From positions 1-26,705 of the forward strand of contig CAZUPR010000018.1 in the NCBI GenBank assembly GCA_964622305.1: DNA of 26,705 nt, written 5' to 3'. The position numbers were made by a program, and so were the translations under genes. Origin of the DNA: SKKY01 sp964622305. GTDB lineage: Bacteria; Bacillota; Peptococcia; Peptococcales; SKKY01. The notes under the pieces were generated by a model. It searched no databases. It was not told where the DNA came from and saw nothing but the letters and a program-made list of their open reading frames with translations. The stretch's first letter is position 1; every line of letters begins with the position of its first letter. Positions 6,227 through 14,021 of the stretch are shown here, one piece after another.

Positions 6227-7579
6227 TTATGATGTCCTTATAGCTTCTATAGGACTTATTTTTACTGCCCTGTTGGCCGGATAAATCCCAGCTAAGAGGC
6301 CAATAAAGAAGGAAAATACAAGTGAAAATAAGGCCAGCCAGAGAGGAATAAGAGAGATTGCCATATCCTGGCCTCCACCCATACCATTATCAAACATACC
6401 TCCGGCAAATTTATTGACCACAAAAGACAAACTATAACTCAAACCCAGGCCAGCTATCCCTCCAGCCAGGCCAATAAGGCCGGCCTCTGTCAAAAAAAGC
6501 AGCCTGACATCGGAAAAAGTTGCCCCGATAACCTTCATTACCCCAATTTCCCGGGTTCTTTCATAAATTGACATAATCATAGTGTTGATAATTCCAATAG
6601 CTGCTACCAGAAGAGTAATAGCACCAATACCGCCCAAAACTGCCTGAATGGTCTTGGACATTTCTTCTATACCTTCCAAATTGTCTGCCATAGAATAGGC
6701 TGAATAACCCATATCTCTGATTTCCTGTGATAATTCCTTGGTACGATCAATGCTTTCAGATTTAACCCAGATAAAATCGTAATCATCTGGCGATGGCCCC
6801 TTGGGTTCGCCTGGTTTGGGCTTGCTTGTTTTTGCCGATGTGCTTCCGGCCTTGGTAAACTTTCTTATATCTTTTAACTCTTCCAAAGGCACATAGGCCG
6901 ACCAACTCTTATCCATCCTTGTGGGGTCGATGACTCCAACCACATTGAAGTTAAATTTTCTGCTCTTACCTGTCGTGTAGTTTCTGGCGTTCAAAATAAG
7001 TCTTTCGCCAACCATCTTAACTGTGGGGTTGTACTCATCCTTATGGCGGTCCTCCCAGGGAACCTCATCGTTAGGGTTATAGGGTTTATTAGGATCGTAG
7101 AAGTTATAACCTACCTGGCCTCCTAAAACTATGTTGAAGCGATCCGCATCTTCCAAAAGCCTGCCCTTATAAGCCTCAAACTCAAAGTTCTTCATCTGCC
7201 CGGGATCTAAGCCAACAAGGTTCAAATAACCCTCTTTTTTGCCCCAAAGAGCCTCTCCGCTTACTTCATAACCGGGAGTTACCCCAGAAACACCAGCCAG
7301 AGTCCATAGCTCCTCTACAGCATCATCATTGAGGGCCTTGCTGTCTCCCAAAGGATTGCCCTCTTCATCAAAACGAACATATGAATTTATTGTTATCTCA
7401 TTAAGACTTCCCCATTGAGCCATGTTGGCGGTGATGCTTTCCTTCAGACCAATGCCCAGGGAAATCATAACAACTATAGAAGTTGTACCAATAAGTACTC
7501 CCAGGACTGTCAGAGCTGTACGCACCTTTCTTCTTAGAAGATTCTGCCAGGCCATTAAGAGGATGTCTAATTTACTCAT
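6227..7579 (-). CDS. MacB/FtsX-type ABC transporter permease
   Basis: This 450-residue membrane protein has the MacB layout. One N-terminal membrane helix (about 18-42) follows MAWQNLLRRKVRTALTVLG. A large extracytoplasmic domain spans roughly 50-310, and three C-terminal helices lie near 315-345, 360-390 and 408-435. The cytoplasmic coupling stretch YERTREIGVMKVIGA is typical of FtsX permeases. MacB-type systems act as mechanotransmitters that drive export or work on envelope substrates rather than as classical channels. The outer domain has a Lys/Pro-rich linker, and a Gly/Met-rich loop (GGMFDNGMGGGQDM) lies between the last helices. It overlaps the CARDB-like gene by 8 bases. The substrate is unknown. 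Confidence 0.88.
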   Translation of the reverse strand: MSKLDILLMAWQNLLRRKVRTALTVLGVLIGTTSIVVMISLGIGLKESITANMAQWGSLNEITINSYVRFDEEGNPLGDSKALNDDAVEELWTLAGVSGVTPGYEVSGEALWGKKEGYLNLVGLDPGQMKNFEFEAYKGRLLEDADRFNIVLGGQVGYNFYDPNKPYNPNDEVPWEDRHKDEYNPTVKMVGERLILNARNYTTGKSRKFNFNVVGVIDPTRMDKSWSAYVPLEELKDIRKFTKAGSTSAKTSKPKPGEPKGPSPDDYDFIWVKSESIDRTKELSQEIRDMGYSAYSMADNLEGIEEMSKTIQAVLGGIGAITLLVAAIGIINTMIMSIYERTREIGVMKVIGATFSDVRLLFLTEAGLIGLAGGIAGLGLSYSLSFVVNKFAGGMFDNGMGGGQDMAISLIPLWLALFSLVFSFFIGLLAGIYPANRAVKISPIEAIRTS

Positions 7580-9233
7580 AGAAACCTTCCTTTGATTTAT
7601 CTCTTTTCATCTTAAAAATTACAAAAGCCTGGCCTAAAATTGCCACTCCCAAAAGAAGATAAATCCAGTTTATTTTCATTGGATCTTTAAAATCATTGCC
7701 CCCAGGGAAGTTTGGATCCATACCATCAGGGAATGGCTCCATTTCCATCATAGGCATTATTTCTATGGAAAAATCTTTTTCCAGGCGAACTTCTTCATTA
7801 CCAGCATCTAAATAAGTAAAAACTAATTTACCTTCTAAGGTTCCTTCTTCATTTGGGATAATCCTTCCCTGATAATAGTCGCTCATGCCTTTTTCCAGGG
7901 TTCCAACATAATAAAGTGTGTTATCTTTACCAAAATCCCCTTCAACATTTACTCTGAAGTTGGTTAAATCAACCTTCCCAACATTGACAAACTCTGAGGA
8001 AATATTAATCATATCTCCTGCAAAGCCTTGTTGAGGCACTTCCACAGAAAGAACTTCCAGCATAGAGCTTTGAATAACTGGGATATTAATCATTTCTTCG
8101 GCATTAAGTTGCTTGCCTCTTTCATCTTCATAAACAATTTCCAGAGGGACTATATAGGTTTTTGCTGAAGCATTGGGATCAATGAAGAGCTCAATGTCTT
8201 TTCTAACCACAGATTTTCCAGCAATACTTTCTATAAAGAAGGTGTTTGAACTGTTAACAGGAGAGAAAACAGTGCCGCCCACCTTATCGTCATCCACTCT
8301 GATTACCCCCATTGAAAGCTTAAGGTTTTTTACTGCCTTGGGGTTTGTGTTTTCAATGAAGAGGCTGAGAACTACCCTGTTTCCGGCAAAAACCTGATCA
8401 GAGGAAAGGGTATACTTATTAACAATAACCCAGGGTGTTTTCCCTGCTCCCTGGGAGCTGCCGCCAGTACCCAGGTAGACAGCCACTGTTTGACTGACAC
8501 TGGCCTTGTTTTCATCTTCAAAAGAAAATTCTAATGTAGCAGTTTCTTCACTCAAACCATCTTTTTCTTCAATTATGAAAGATACCGTGCCCGTTCTTCT
8601 GCCGGCAAGGTTGCCCAGGTGCTTTTTATTGCTGGTATCTGCTACCAGGTAATTAGCTCCTCCGTTAAAAGAAGCCGTCAAATTCCTTGCTTCCTTTTCA
8701 CCCATGTTTTGAAAGGTGAAGGATGCCTGGTACTTGCCCTGACTGCTGGCAGTCACATCAGCCCTGGTTATGACAATTTCTGGACTGGTCTTACCCAAAT
8801 CAATTTTAATTGGTCTGGTTATGGAGGAAGTATTATATGTAGCCCCATTTTCATCTCTGTAGTCGATTTTTAACTGCATCTTGTAATCACCAAGGTTTGC
8901 ACTCTCCGAAACCTTCATGCGTAAGTTTATGTTTTGTCTGTGCCAGGTATTAGGATCTAAAACTCTGGGAGAATCAATAATAGAAATAGGGTTGGAGCCG
9001 TTATAGTCTAAAAATTCTAAAGAATAGGTCAATGCATATGCGTAATAGTCACCGGTATTCTTAAAACTGATTGCTATATCAAATTCTTCACCTTTGGATA
9101 CCACCTCAGGATAGTCTACTCCTGCGATTAGTATTTCTGGCTTTCCATCAATAATTGTGCCTTCCTGGGCAAAAATATTAAGAGATAAAAAGAATAAGAG
9201 TGTCATTAAAAGGATACTAATTGTTTTTTTCAT
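7572..9233 (-). CDS. Secreted, membrane-anchored CARDB-like multidomain protein
   Basis: This 553-residue protein has a signal peptide (about 1-22, ending near FAQEG) and a C-terminal membrane helix (about 520-540) followed by a lysine-rich tail, so it should face outward on one anchor. Between them lie about four beta-rich repeats of roughly 110 residues (near 30-145, 150-250, 265-380, 385-490). Each has the pattern of CARDB or NEW3 immunoglobulin-like domains, such as ISFKNTGDYYAYAL, FTFQNMGEKEARNLT, LFIENTNPKAVKNLK and EFVNVGKVDLTNF. A Met/Pro/Asp-rich linker precedes the helix. It lies between ATPase and permease genes, overlapping both, and so is probably the extracytoplasmic partner of the transporter, in the place of MacA. 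Function is otherwise unknown. Confidence 0.75.
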   Translation of the reverse strand: MKKTISILLMTLLFFLSLNIFAQEGTIIDGKPEILIAGVDYPEVVSKGEEFDIAISFKNTGDYYAYALTYSLEFLDYNGSNPISIIDSPRVLDPNTWHRQNINLRMKVSESANLGDYKMQLKIDYRDENGATYNTSSITRPIKIDLGKTSPEIVITRADVTASSQGKYQASFTFQNMGEKEARNLTASFNGGANYLVADTSNKKHLGNLAGRRTGTVSFIIEEKDGLSEETATLEFSFEDENKASVSQTVAVYLGTGGSSQGAGKTPWVIVNKYTLSSDQVFAGNRVVLSLFIENTNPKAVKNLKLSMGVIRVDDDKVGGTVFSPVNSSNTFFIESIAGKSVVRKDIELFIDPNASAKTYIVPLEIVYEDERGKQLNAEEMINIPVIQSSMLEVLSVEVPQQGFAGDMINISSEFVNVGKVDLTNFRVNVEGDFGKDNTLYYVGTLEKGMSDYYQGRIIPNEEGTLEGKLVFTYLDAGNEEVRLEKDFSIEIMPMMEMEPFPDGMDPNFPGGNDFKDPMKINWIYLLLGVAILGQAFVIFKMKRDKSKEGFYE

Positions 9234-9930
9234 CTTGGTTGATTTCCTCCTTAATTATCATACCGTCTTTTAAATAAATTGTCCTGTCAGCCCTTGCTGC
9301 CACGTTGGGATCGTGGGTTACCATTACCAGTGTTGAATTGTTTTTTCGGGCTGAGCTGATAAGCAATTCTAAAATCTCGGCCGTGGTTTTACTGTCAAGG
9401 TTTCCAGTTGGCTCGTCTGCAAAAATAATCTTAGGATTATTTATTAAGGCCCTGGCTATACTAACCCTCTGCTGCTGGCCGCCACTCATCTGGTTGGGCC
9501 GGTTGTGCATCCTGTCTTCCAGACCCACAATTTGTAAAATCTCCCTGCCCCTCTTTTCTCTTTCCTTCTTGGATATTCTTCTGAAAATCAAGGGAAGAAC
9601 AGTATTCTCCAAAGCAGTCAAAGGAGCTAAAAGGTTATAAGACTGAAATATAAAACCAATATTATCTCTGCGAAAATCCGATAATCTTTTCTCTTTGATT
9701 TTATTTAAAGAGGCCTTGCCAATTATTATTTCTCCTTTGGTAGGCCTTTCAAGACCACTCATAATATTAAGAAGGGTTGATTTACCGCTGCCAGAAGTAC
9801 CTACGATTGAAAGAAATTCTCCCTGGGCAATCTCCAGGTTAATACCTCTTAAGGCTTCTATTCTTTCATCGCCAACACGGTAGTACTTCTTTAAATCTGT
9901 AATTTTTACCAATGGTTCCATTTTTTCCAC
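9217..9930 (-). CDS. MacB/LolD-type ABC transporter ATP-binding protein
   Basis: This 237-residue ATPase belongs to the MacB/LolD/FtsE group. Walker A is GTSGSGKST at residues 43-51. The signature MSGGQQQRVSIARALI lies near 148, Walker B (IIFADEPTGNLDS) near 169 and the switch histidine in MVTHDPNVAAR. The ADEPTGNLD form is characteristic of the group. It is the first gene of the three-gene operon and overlaps the next by 17 bases, so ATPase, CARDB-like protein and permease are likely made in balance. Confidence 0.93.
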   Translation of the reverse strand: MEKMEPLVKITDLKKYYRVGDERIEALRGINLEIAQGEFLSIVGTSGSGKSTLLNIMSGLERPTKGEIIIGKASLNKIKEKRLSDFRRDNIGFIFQSYNLLAPLTALENTVLPLIFRRISKKEREKRGREILQIVGLEDRMHNRPNQMSGGQQQRVSIARALINNPKIIFADEPTGNLDSKTTAEILELLISSARKNNSTLVMVTHDPNVAARADRTIYLKDGMIIKEEINQDEKNN

Positions 9931-9976
9931 TGCTTCACCCCTGCCTTGTTTTTCTACCCAGTAATTTTACACCATA

Positions 9977-10005
9977 AATATTAATTACTTATGAACATTG
10001 TTCAA
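9977..10005 (-). promoter_or_regulatory. Possible promoter and 13-bp palindromic operator of the ABC exporter operon
   Basis: A 13-bp palindrome, TGAACA-T-TGTTCA, lies at 9992-10004. On the minus strand it overlaps a -35-like TTGAAC (10000-10005), followed after 17 bases by AATATT (9977-9982), which matches the -10 consensus at four of six positions. A palindrome over a -35 element is a usual repressor position. No regulator gene is adjacent. The palindrome is certain; the promoter is weak. Confidence 0.4.
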
Positions 10006-10025
10006 ATAATAGTATTACGAAATTT

Positions 10026-10697
10026 TTACTCCAAAGTCATTTTAAGACAGGCTTTGGTCCTGCAGAGGGCACAGTTTCCACCACCTGGGCAGGCATTTAT
10101 GCCAAAATCCGGATACTCTTGCCTCTGAGGCAGAGGAGCCCAGCCCAGGAGAAAAGTCGTTGTTTTTTCTGGTTGTAAAATATATGAGGAGCTCACCTTA
10201 ATACGGTCTTCCATTTCCAGCATTTTTATAATCTGAGGCTGATAAGAAAGGGAAAAATCACCATAACCCGGACTAAAGCGCAGGGTAGGGTAAAGTCCCT
10301 TGGTCTTATACTCCTGAATTCGCACATTCATCCAATGGCCAGCTGCCAGTTCTACATACTGGGAGGCGTAAGAATCGGCAAGAGCAGCCATATAGTATTC
10401 TTTCTCTGCCATTTTCTCATTTATAAAATCTATTATTCCTGATCCCAGGCTTACGCAGGCCACACTAATTCTTAGGGCATCATGAAAAACTTCCCTTAAA
10501 TAATAACTTTTTACAGCAAAATCATTCTGGAGGAGGATACTCTCATCATCCATGGAAATAATTTCAAGGTCCTGCCAGACTACTTCTGCTCTCAGGACCT
10601 TGTCAATAGTTTTTATCTCTTCTTCTGTCATCTCCGCCAAATCCGGATGTTTTGAAACATCCAGTCTGGGAAAAATATTTTGCATTCTTTTTAACAT
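10026..10697 (-). CDS. Stand-alone methionine synthase reactivation-domain protein with Cys-rich tail
   Basis: This 223-residue protein resembles the C-terminal activation domain of cobalamin-dependent MetH, which positions S-adenosylmethionine to re-methylate oxidised cob(II)alamin. The motif RFSPGYGDFSLSYQPQI near residues 140-156 corresponds to the AdoMet-binding RxxPGYxD region of that domain. The C-terminus carries C203, C209, C212 and C217, a possible iron-sulfur or metal site. The neighbouring MetH lacks this domain, so the two together rebuild full MetH. It starts 4 bases after metF in the metH-metF operon. The electron donor is not evident. Confidence 0.82.
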   Translation of the reverse strand: MLKRMQNIFPRLDVSKHPDLAEMTEEEIKTIDKVLRAEVVWQDLEIISMDDESILLQNDFAVKSYYLREVFHDALRISVACVSLGSGIIDFINEKMAEKEYYMAALADSYASQYVELAAGHWMNVRIQEYKTKGLYPTLRFSPGYGDFSLSYQPQIIKMLEMEDRIKVSSSYILQPEKTTTFLLGWAPLPQRQEYPDFGINACPGGGNCALCRTKACLKMTLE

Positions 10698-10701
10698 TTT
10701 C

Positions 10702-11562
10702 TCATCCCTTAAGAATGTCTTTGGTCATTTCTGCATCACCCATGGGGTAAATATGAACGCCAGAAACCATAGTCTTCATTTCCTGATAAAGTTGACGGGC
10801 TACTTCTATACCGGCATCGCGGCCGCCCTCTTCAAGGCTTTTTATAATATTTTCTGGTACGTGAATTCCATTTACATTTTTGTTCAAGTAATTGGCTAAT
10901 TTGAGGCTCTTCAATGGCATAAGTCCATAAATTATAGGAACCTTAACATTCTTGGCTTTTTCTAAAAAAGTTTCCAGTTGTTGCAGGTCAAAAATCGGCT
11001 GAGTCTGGAAGAATTGAACTCCGCTGGCAATTTTTTCATCCACTCTTCTTAACTCAGCATCTATATTTACAGCTGTCGGATTCAAAACTCCGCCAACAAA
11101 AAAATCTGTCCCACTATCCAGCTTATTGCCCATGTAATCTTGCCCACTGTTGAGTTTATGAGCCATATCAATCAAGCCAGCTGAGTTTATTTCAAAGACA
11201 CCCTTAGCATCAGGGTGGTCGCCCTTATTGGGGTTGTCACCAGTAACAGCAAGAATATTTCTGACTCCCATGGCATAGGCGCCTAAAAGTTCTGACTGCA
11301 AACCAATAAGGTTTCTGTCACGACAGGTTAAGTGAAAGATTGTTTCCAGGCCCATTGTATCCTGAACCAGATGGGCTAAAGCTATAGGGCTCATTTTCAT
11401 CCTGGCCATTGGGCAATCTGCTATATTAACTGCATCTATTAATTTGGCCAAAGGCCTTATTTTCTCATAGGTTCCCCAGGGATCAGCCCCCTTGGGAGGG
11501 TCGGCCTCAACCGTAACTACAAACTTTTTTTCCTGTAACTTCTCCTGTAAACTTTTAGCCAA
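10702..11562 (-). CDS. metF: Methylenetetrahydrofolate reductase (MetF)
   Basis: This 286-residue TIM-barrel flavoprotein reduces methylene-tetrahydrofolate to methyl-tetrahydrofolate, the methyl donor for MetH. Family features are VTVEADPPKG (with the catalytic-type Glu), TCRDRNLIGLQSELLGA, VRNILAVTGDNPNKGD and QFFQTQPIFDLQQL, followed by IIYGLMPLKS. Its length fits the short prokaryotic form without a regulatory domain. The start is TTG at 11562, with GGGGGAG five bases upstream inside the end of metH. The gap to metH is 2 bases, so translation is probably coupled. Confidence 0.93.
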   Translation of the reverse strand: MAKSLQEKLQEKKFVVTVEADPPKGADPWGTYEKIRPLAKLIDAVNIADCPMARMKMSPIALAHLVQDTMGLETIFHLTCRDRNLIGLQSELLGAYAMGVRNILAVTGDNPNKGDHPDAKGVFEINSAGLIDMAHKLNSGQDYMGNKLDSGTDFFVGGVLNPTAVNIDAELRRVDEKIASGVQFFQTQPIFDLQQLETFLEKAKNVKVPIIYGLMPLKSLKLANYLNKNVNGIHVPENIIKSLEEGGRDAGIEVARQLYQEMKTMVSGVHIYPMGDAEMTKDILKG

Positions 11563-11564
11563 GA

Positions 11565-13982
11565 TTACTCCCCCTTCAACTTTTCCATTATATTAACCGT
11601 ATGAACAGCATCCCGGCACCAAGCGTCTGTGCCTGAACTTCTGGCATAGTCCTCGGTGACCACTGCCCCGCCGCAGATTATTTTTTGGTCTGGATATTTC
11701 TCTTTAATATGTTCTACGACCTCAGGTATTTGAGTCATGGTGGTAGTCATCAGAGCACTAAGACCAATAAAATCCGCCTTGTGCTCCTCTAACGCTGCCA
11801 TAAACTCTTCTTTGGAAACGTTTTTGCCCAAATCTATGACCTCATAGCCATGGTTTTTTACCATAACGGCAACCATATTTTTGCCTATATCATGAACATC
11901 TCCCTTGACTGTACCCAGAATAATCTTCCCCTTTTTAAGGAGATACTCTTCCTGGCCTAGAAGTCCTTCTAAATAATCAAAGGCTTTTTGGGAAACCTGG
12001 GCGCTTAGCATTAGCTGAGGCAGATAATACTGTCCTTTTTCAAATTTTTCACCCACCAGATTCAAGCCAGGGATTAAGCCCTGGTTAATAAGCTGGGCTG
12101 GCTCAAAGCCCTCTTCCAAAAGAATCTTAAGGGGCTCCAAAATATTTCCTGCCCCCCTGACCACCATCTGGCTCAGGCTTTCCAGGCTGGGCTTCTCATC
12201 TTTTATAAGAGGAAGACTAGCTTGATTTTGCTGGTCTTCATTTACAGAATTCATTTCAATATAGTGACCGGCGTTAGGATCTCGTCCTGCTATCAGAGAT
12301 GCTGCCTGCCAGGCATCAATCATTTCCTTATTTTCTGGGTTAACAATAGCCAGGTCTAAGCCCTGATAGATAGCAATGGCTAAAAAGCTGGCATTGATCT
12401 TGCTTCTTTGAGGCAGGCCGTGGGAAACATTACTGACACCAAGGGCTGTGGAAAGGCCAAGCTTGTCCTTAACGAGTTTGATTGTTTCCAGAGTTTCTTT
12501 GGCAGCCTCATGGTCTGTACCCAAGGTCATGACCAGACAGTCAGCATAAATATCATTTGCCGAAATCCCATGTTCAAGCGCTCTTTTATAGATTTTTTCA
12601 ATTACTTCCAGGCGCCCCTGGCTGGTCTCGGGAATTCCTTTTTCATCCAGGGCAAGGGCAATAAAGGCTGCTCCATATTTTTTAACCAAGGGCATAATTG
12701 AGGCCATGCTTTCTTCTTCACCATTAATTGAGTTAATAAGAGCCTTACCTTGATAGTATTTAAGGGCCTCTTCTATAACTTGTGGATCTGTAGAATCTAT
12801 TACCAGAGGCGTATCAACGCTCTGTTGAATGAGATTGATAACTTCCTTCATTTTTTTCTTTTGATCAATACCTGCCATGCCCAGGTTTATATCTAAAAGA
12901 TGGGCACCTTTTTCAGTCTGGCTGTAAGCATCATCCTGAAGGGGGCTTAAATCACCCTGCAAAATGCTCTCTGCCATCTTTTTTCTGGCAGTAGGGTTTA
13001 TTCTCTCTCCTATGAGTTTGGGTAAATGTCCTGGCCCTAAAAAAAGGTGCCTGCTCTTTGATGCCAGTTTCTTAGCAATATTTTCTGGCTTTTTATCTCT
13101 GAATCTGGCAAAGTCTTGTCCTGCCAGAACTTCCTTATAGGCAGCAGTATGGCTGGGAGTACTTCCGCAGCAAGAACCAAAAAAGCTGATGCCTCCTAAA
13201 GAAAAGTAGGCTTCCATCTCTTTCATGAACTCTTCGGCCTTTAAAGGAAAATAAACTTGACCGTCCTTTAATTCGGGCAGACCAGCATTAGGCTCAACCA
13301 AAAGGGGCAAATCAGTTACCTGCCTGTATTTTTCCAGGACATGAAAAAGCTCAGCCGGGCCACCTGAACAGTTAGCTCCAATTGCATCTACACCCAATGT
13401 CTCTAAAACTATGGCTGCTGACTCTGGTGAAACCCCCGTCAGGGTTTTTTCTTTTTCATAAGTAAGTGAAACCAAAAGTGGCAACTGGCAGACCTCTTTG
13501 GCAGCAATAACTCCTGCTCTTAATTCTCCCAGATCATTAAAGGTTTCAAAGATAATACAATCTGCTCCACCCTGAACCAGAGCAGAAATCTGCTCAGCAA
13601 AAACCTCCCGGGCCTGGTCAAATTCCATATCGCCCAGGGGTTGTAAAAATCTGCCTGTTGGGCCCACTGAGCCAGCAACGAAGGATTTATCCCCTCCCGC
13701 TTTTTTAGCCAAAGCAGCTGCAGCAATATTTATTTCCTTTGTTTTATGGGCCAAGCCATATTCTTCCAGTTTATAACGATTACCACCAAAAGAGTTTGTA
13801 GTTAAAAAATCTGCTCCAGCTTCTGAATATTCCCGATGGATGCCTGTAACTATCTCCTCTTCCAGGAGATTCATCTCTTCCGGACAGGCTCCTGGTTTTA
13901 AGCCTCTCTCTTGTAGCATGGTGCCAAGGGCACCATCAAATATATAGTAATCTTTTTTAAAATCTATCCTTCTGTCAGACAT
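11565..13982 (-). CDS. metH: Cobalamin-dependent methionine synthase MetH, lacking the reactivation domain
   Basis: It transfers the methyl group of methyl-tetrahydrofolate to homocysteine through cobalamin. Domains in order: homocysteine-binding barrel (about 1-295, zinc cysteines in GANCSGG and GSCCGS); pterin-binding barrel (about 320-580, with LIGERINPTARKKM and INSINGE); cobalamin cap (about 600-680); and cobalamin-binding domain (about 690-805, cobalt-ligand motif GDVHDIGKN). The protein ends there; the activation domain is encoded separately two genes downstream. The chosen ATG at 13982 gives 805 residues and has AGGAG 8 bases upstream; an in-frame TTG at 14009 lies before that site and is unlikely. 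A TATAAT occurs at 14013-14018. No S-box riboswitch was seen. Confidence 0.94.
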   Translation of the reverse strand: MSDRRIDFKKDYYIFDGALGTMLQERGLKPGACPEEMNLLEEEIVTGIHREYSEAGADFLTTNSFGGNRYKLEEYGLAHKTKEINIAAAALAKKAGGDKSFVAGSVGPTGRFLQPLGDMEFDQAREVFAEQISALVQGGADCIIFETFNDLGELRAGVIAAKEVCQLPLLVSLTYEKEKTLTGVSPESAAIVLETLGVDAIGANCSGGPAELFHVLEKYRQVTDLPLLVEPNAGLPELKDGQVYFPLKAEEFMKEMEAYFSLGGISFFGSCCGSTPSHTAAYKEVLAGQDFARFRDKKPENIAKKLASKSRHLFLGPGHLPKLIGERINPTARKKMAESILQGDLSPLQDDAYSQTEKGAHLLDINLGMAGIDQKKKMKEVINLIQQSVDTPLVIDSTDPQVIEEALKYYQGKALINSINGEEESMASIMPLVKKYGAAFIALALDEKGIPETSQGRLEVIEKIYKRALEHGISANDIYADCLVMTLGTDHEAAKETLETIKLVKDKLGLSTALGVSNVSHGLPQRSKINASFLAIAIYQGLDLAIVNPENKEMIDAWQAASLIAGRDPNAGHYIEMNSVNEDQQNQASLPLIKDEKPSLESLSQMVVRGAGNILEPLKILLEEGFEPAQLINQGLIPGLNLVGEKFEKGQYYLPQLMLSAQVSQKAFDYLEGLLGQEEYLLKKGKIILGTVKGDVHDIGKNMVAVMVKNHGYEVIDLGKNVSKEEFMAALEEHKADFIGLSALMTTTMTQIPEVVEHIKEKYPDQKIICGGAVVTEDYARSSGTDAWCRDAVHTVNIMEKLKGE

Positions 13983-14021
13983 GAACATCTCTCCTGTTAT
14001 ATAATACAAATGATTATAACA

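Noticed and set aside
11565..14009. Longer metH start at TTG 14009
   Set aside because: The only good ribosome binding site (AGGAG, 13991-13995) lies inside that extension, and the extra nine residues do not look like the MetH N-terminus.
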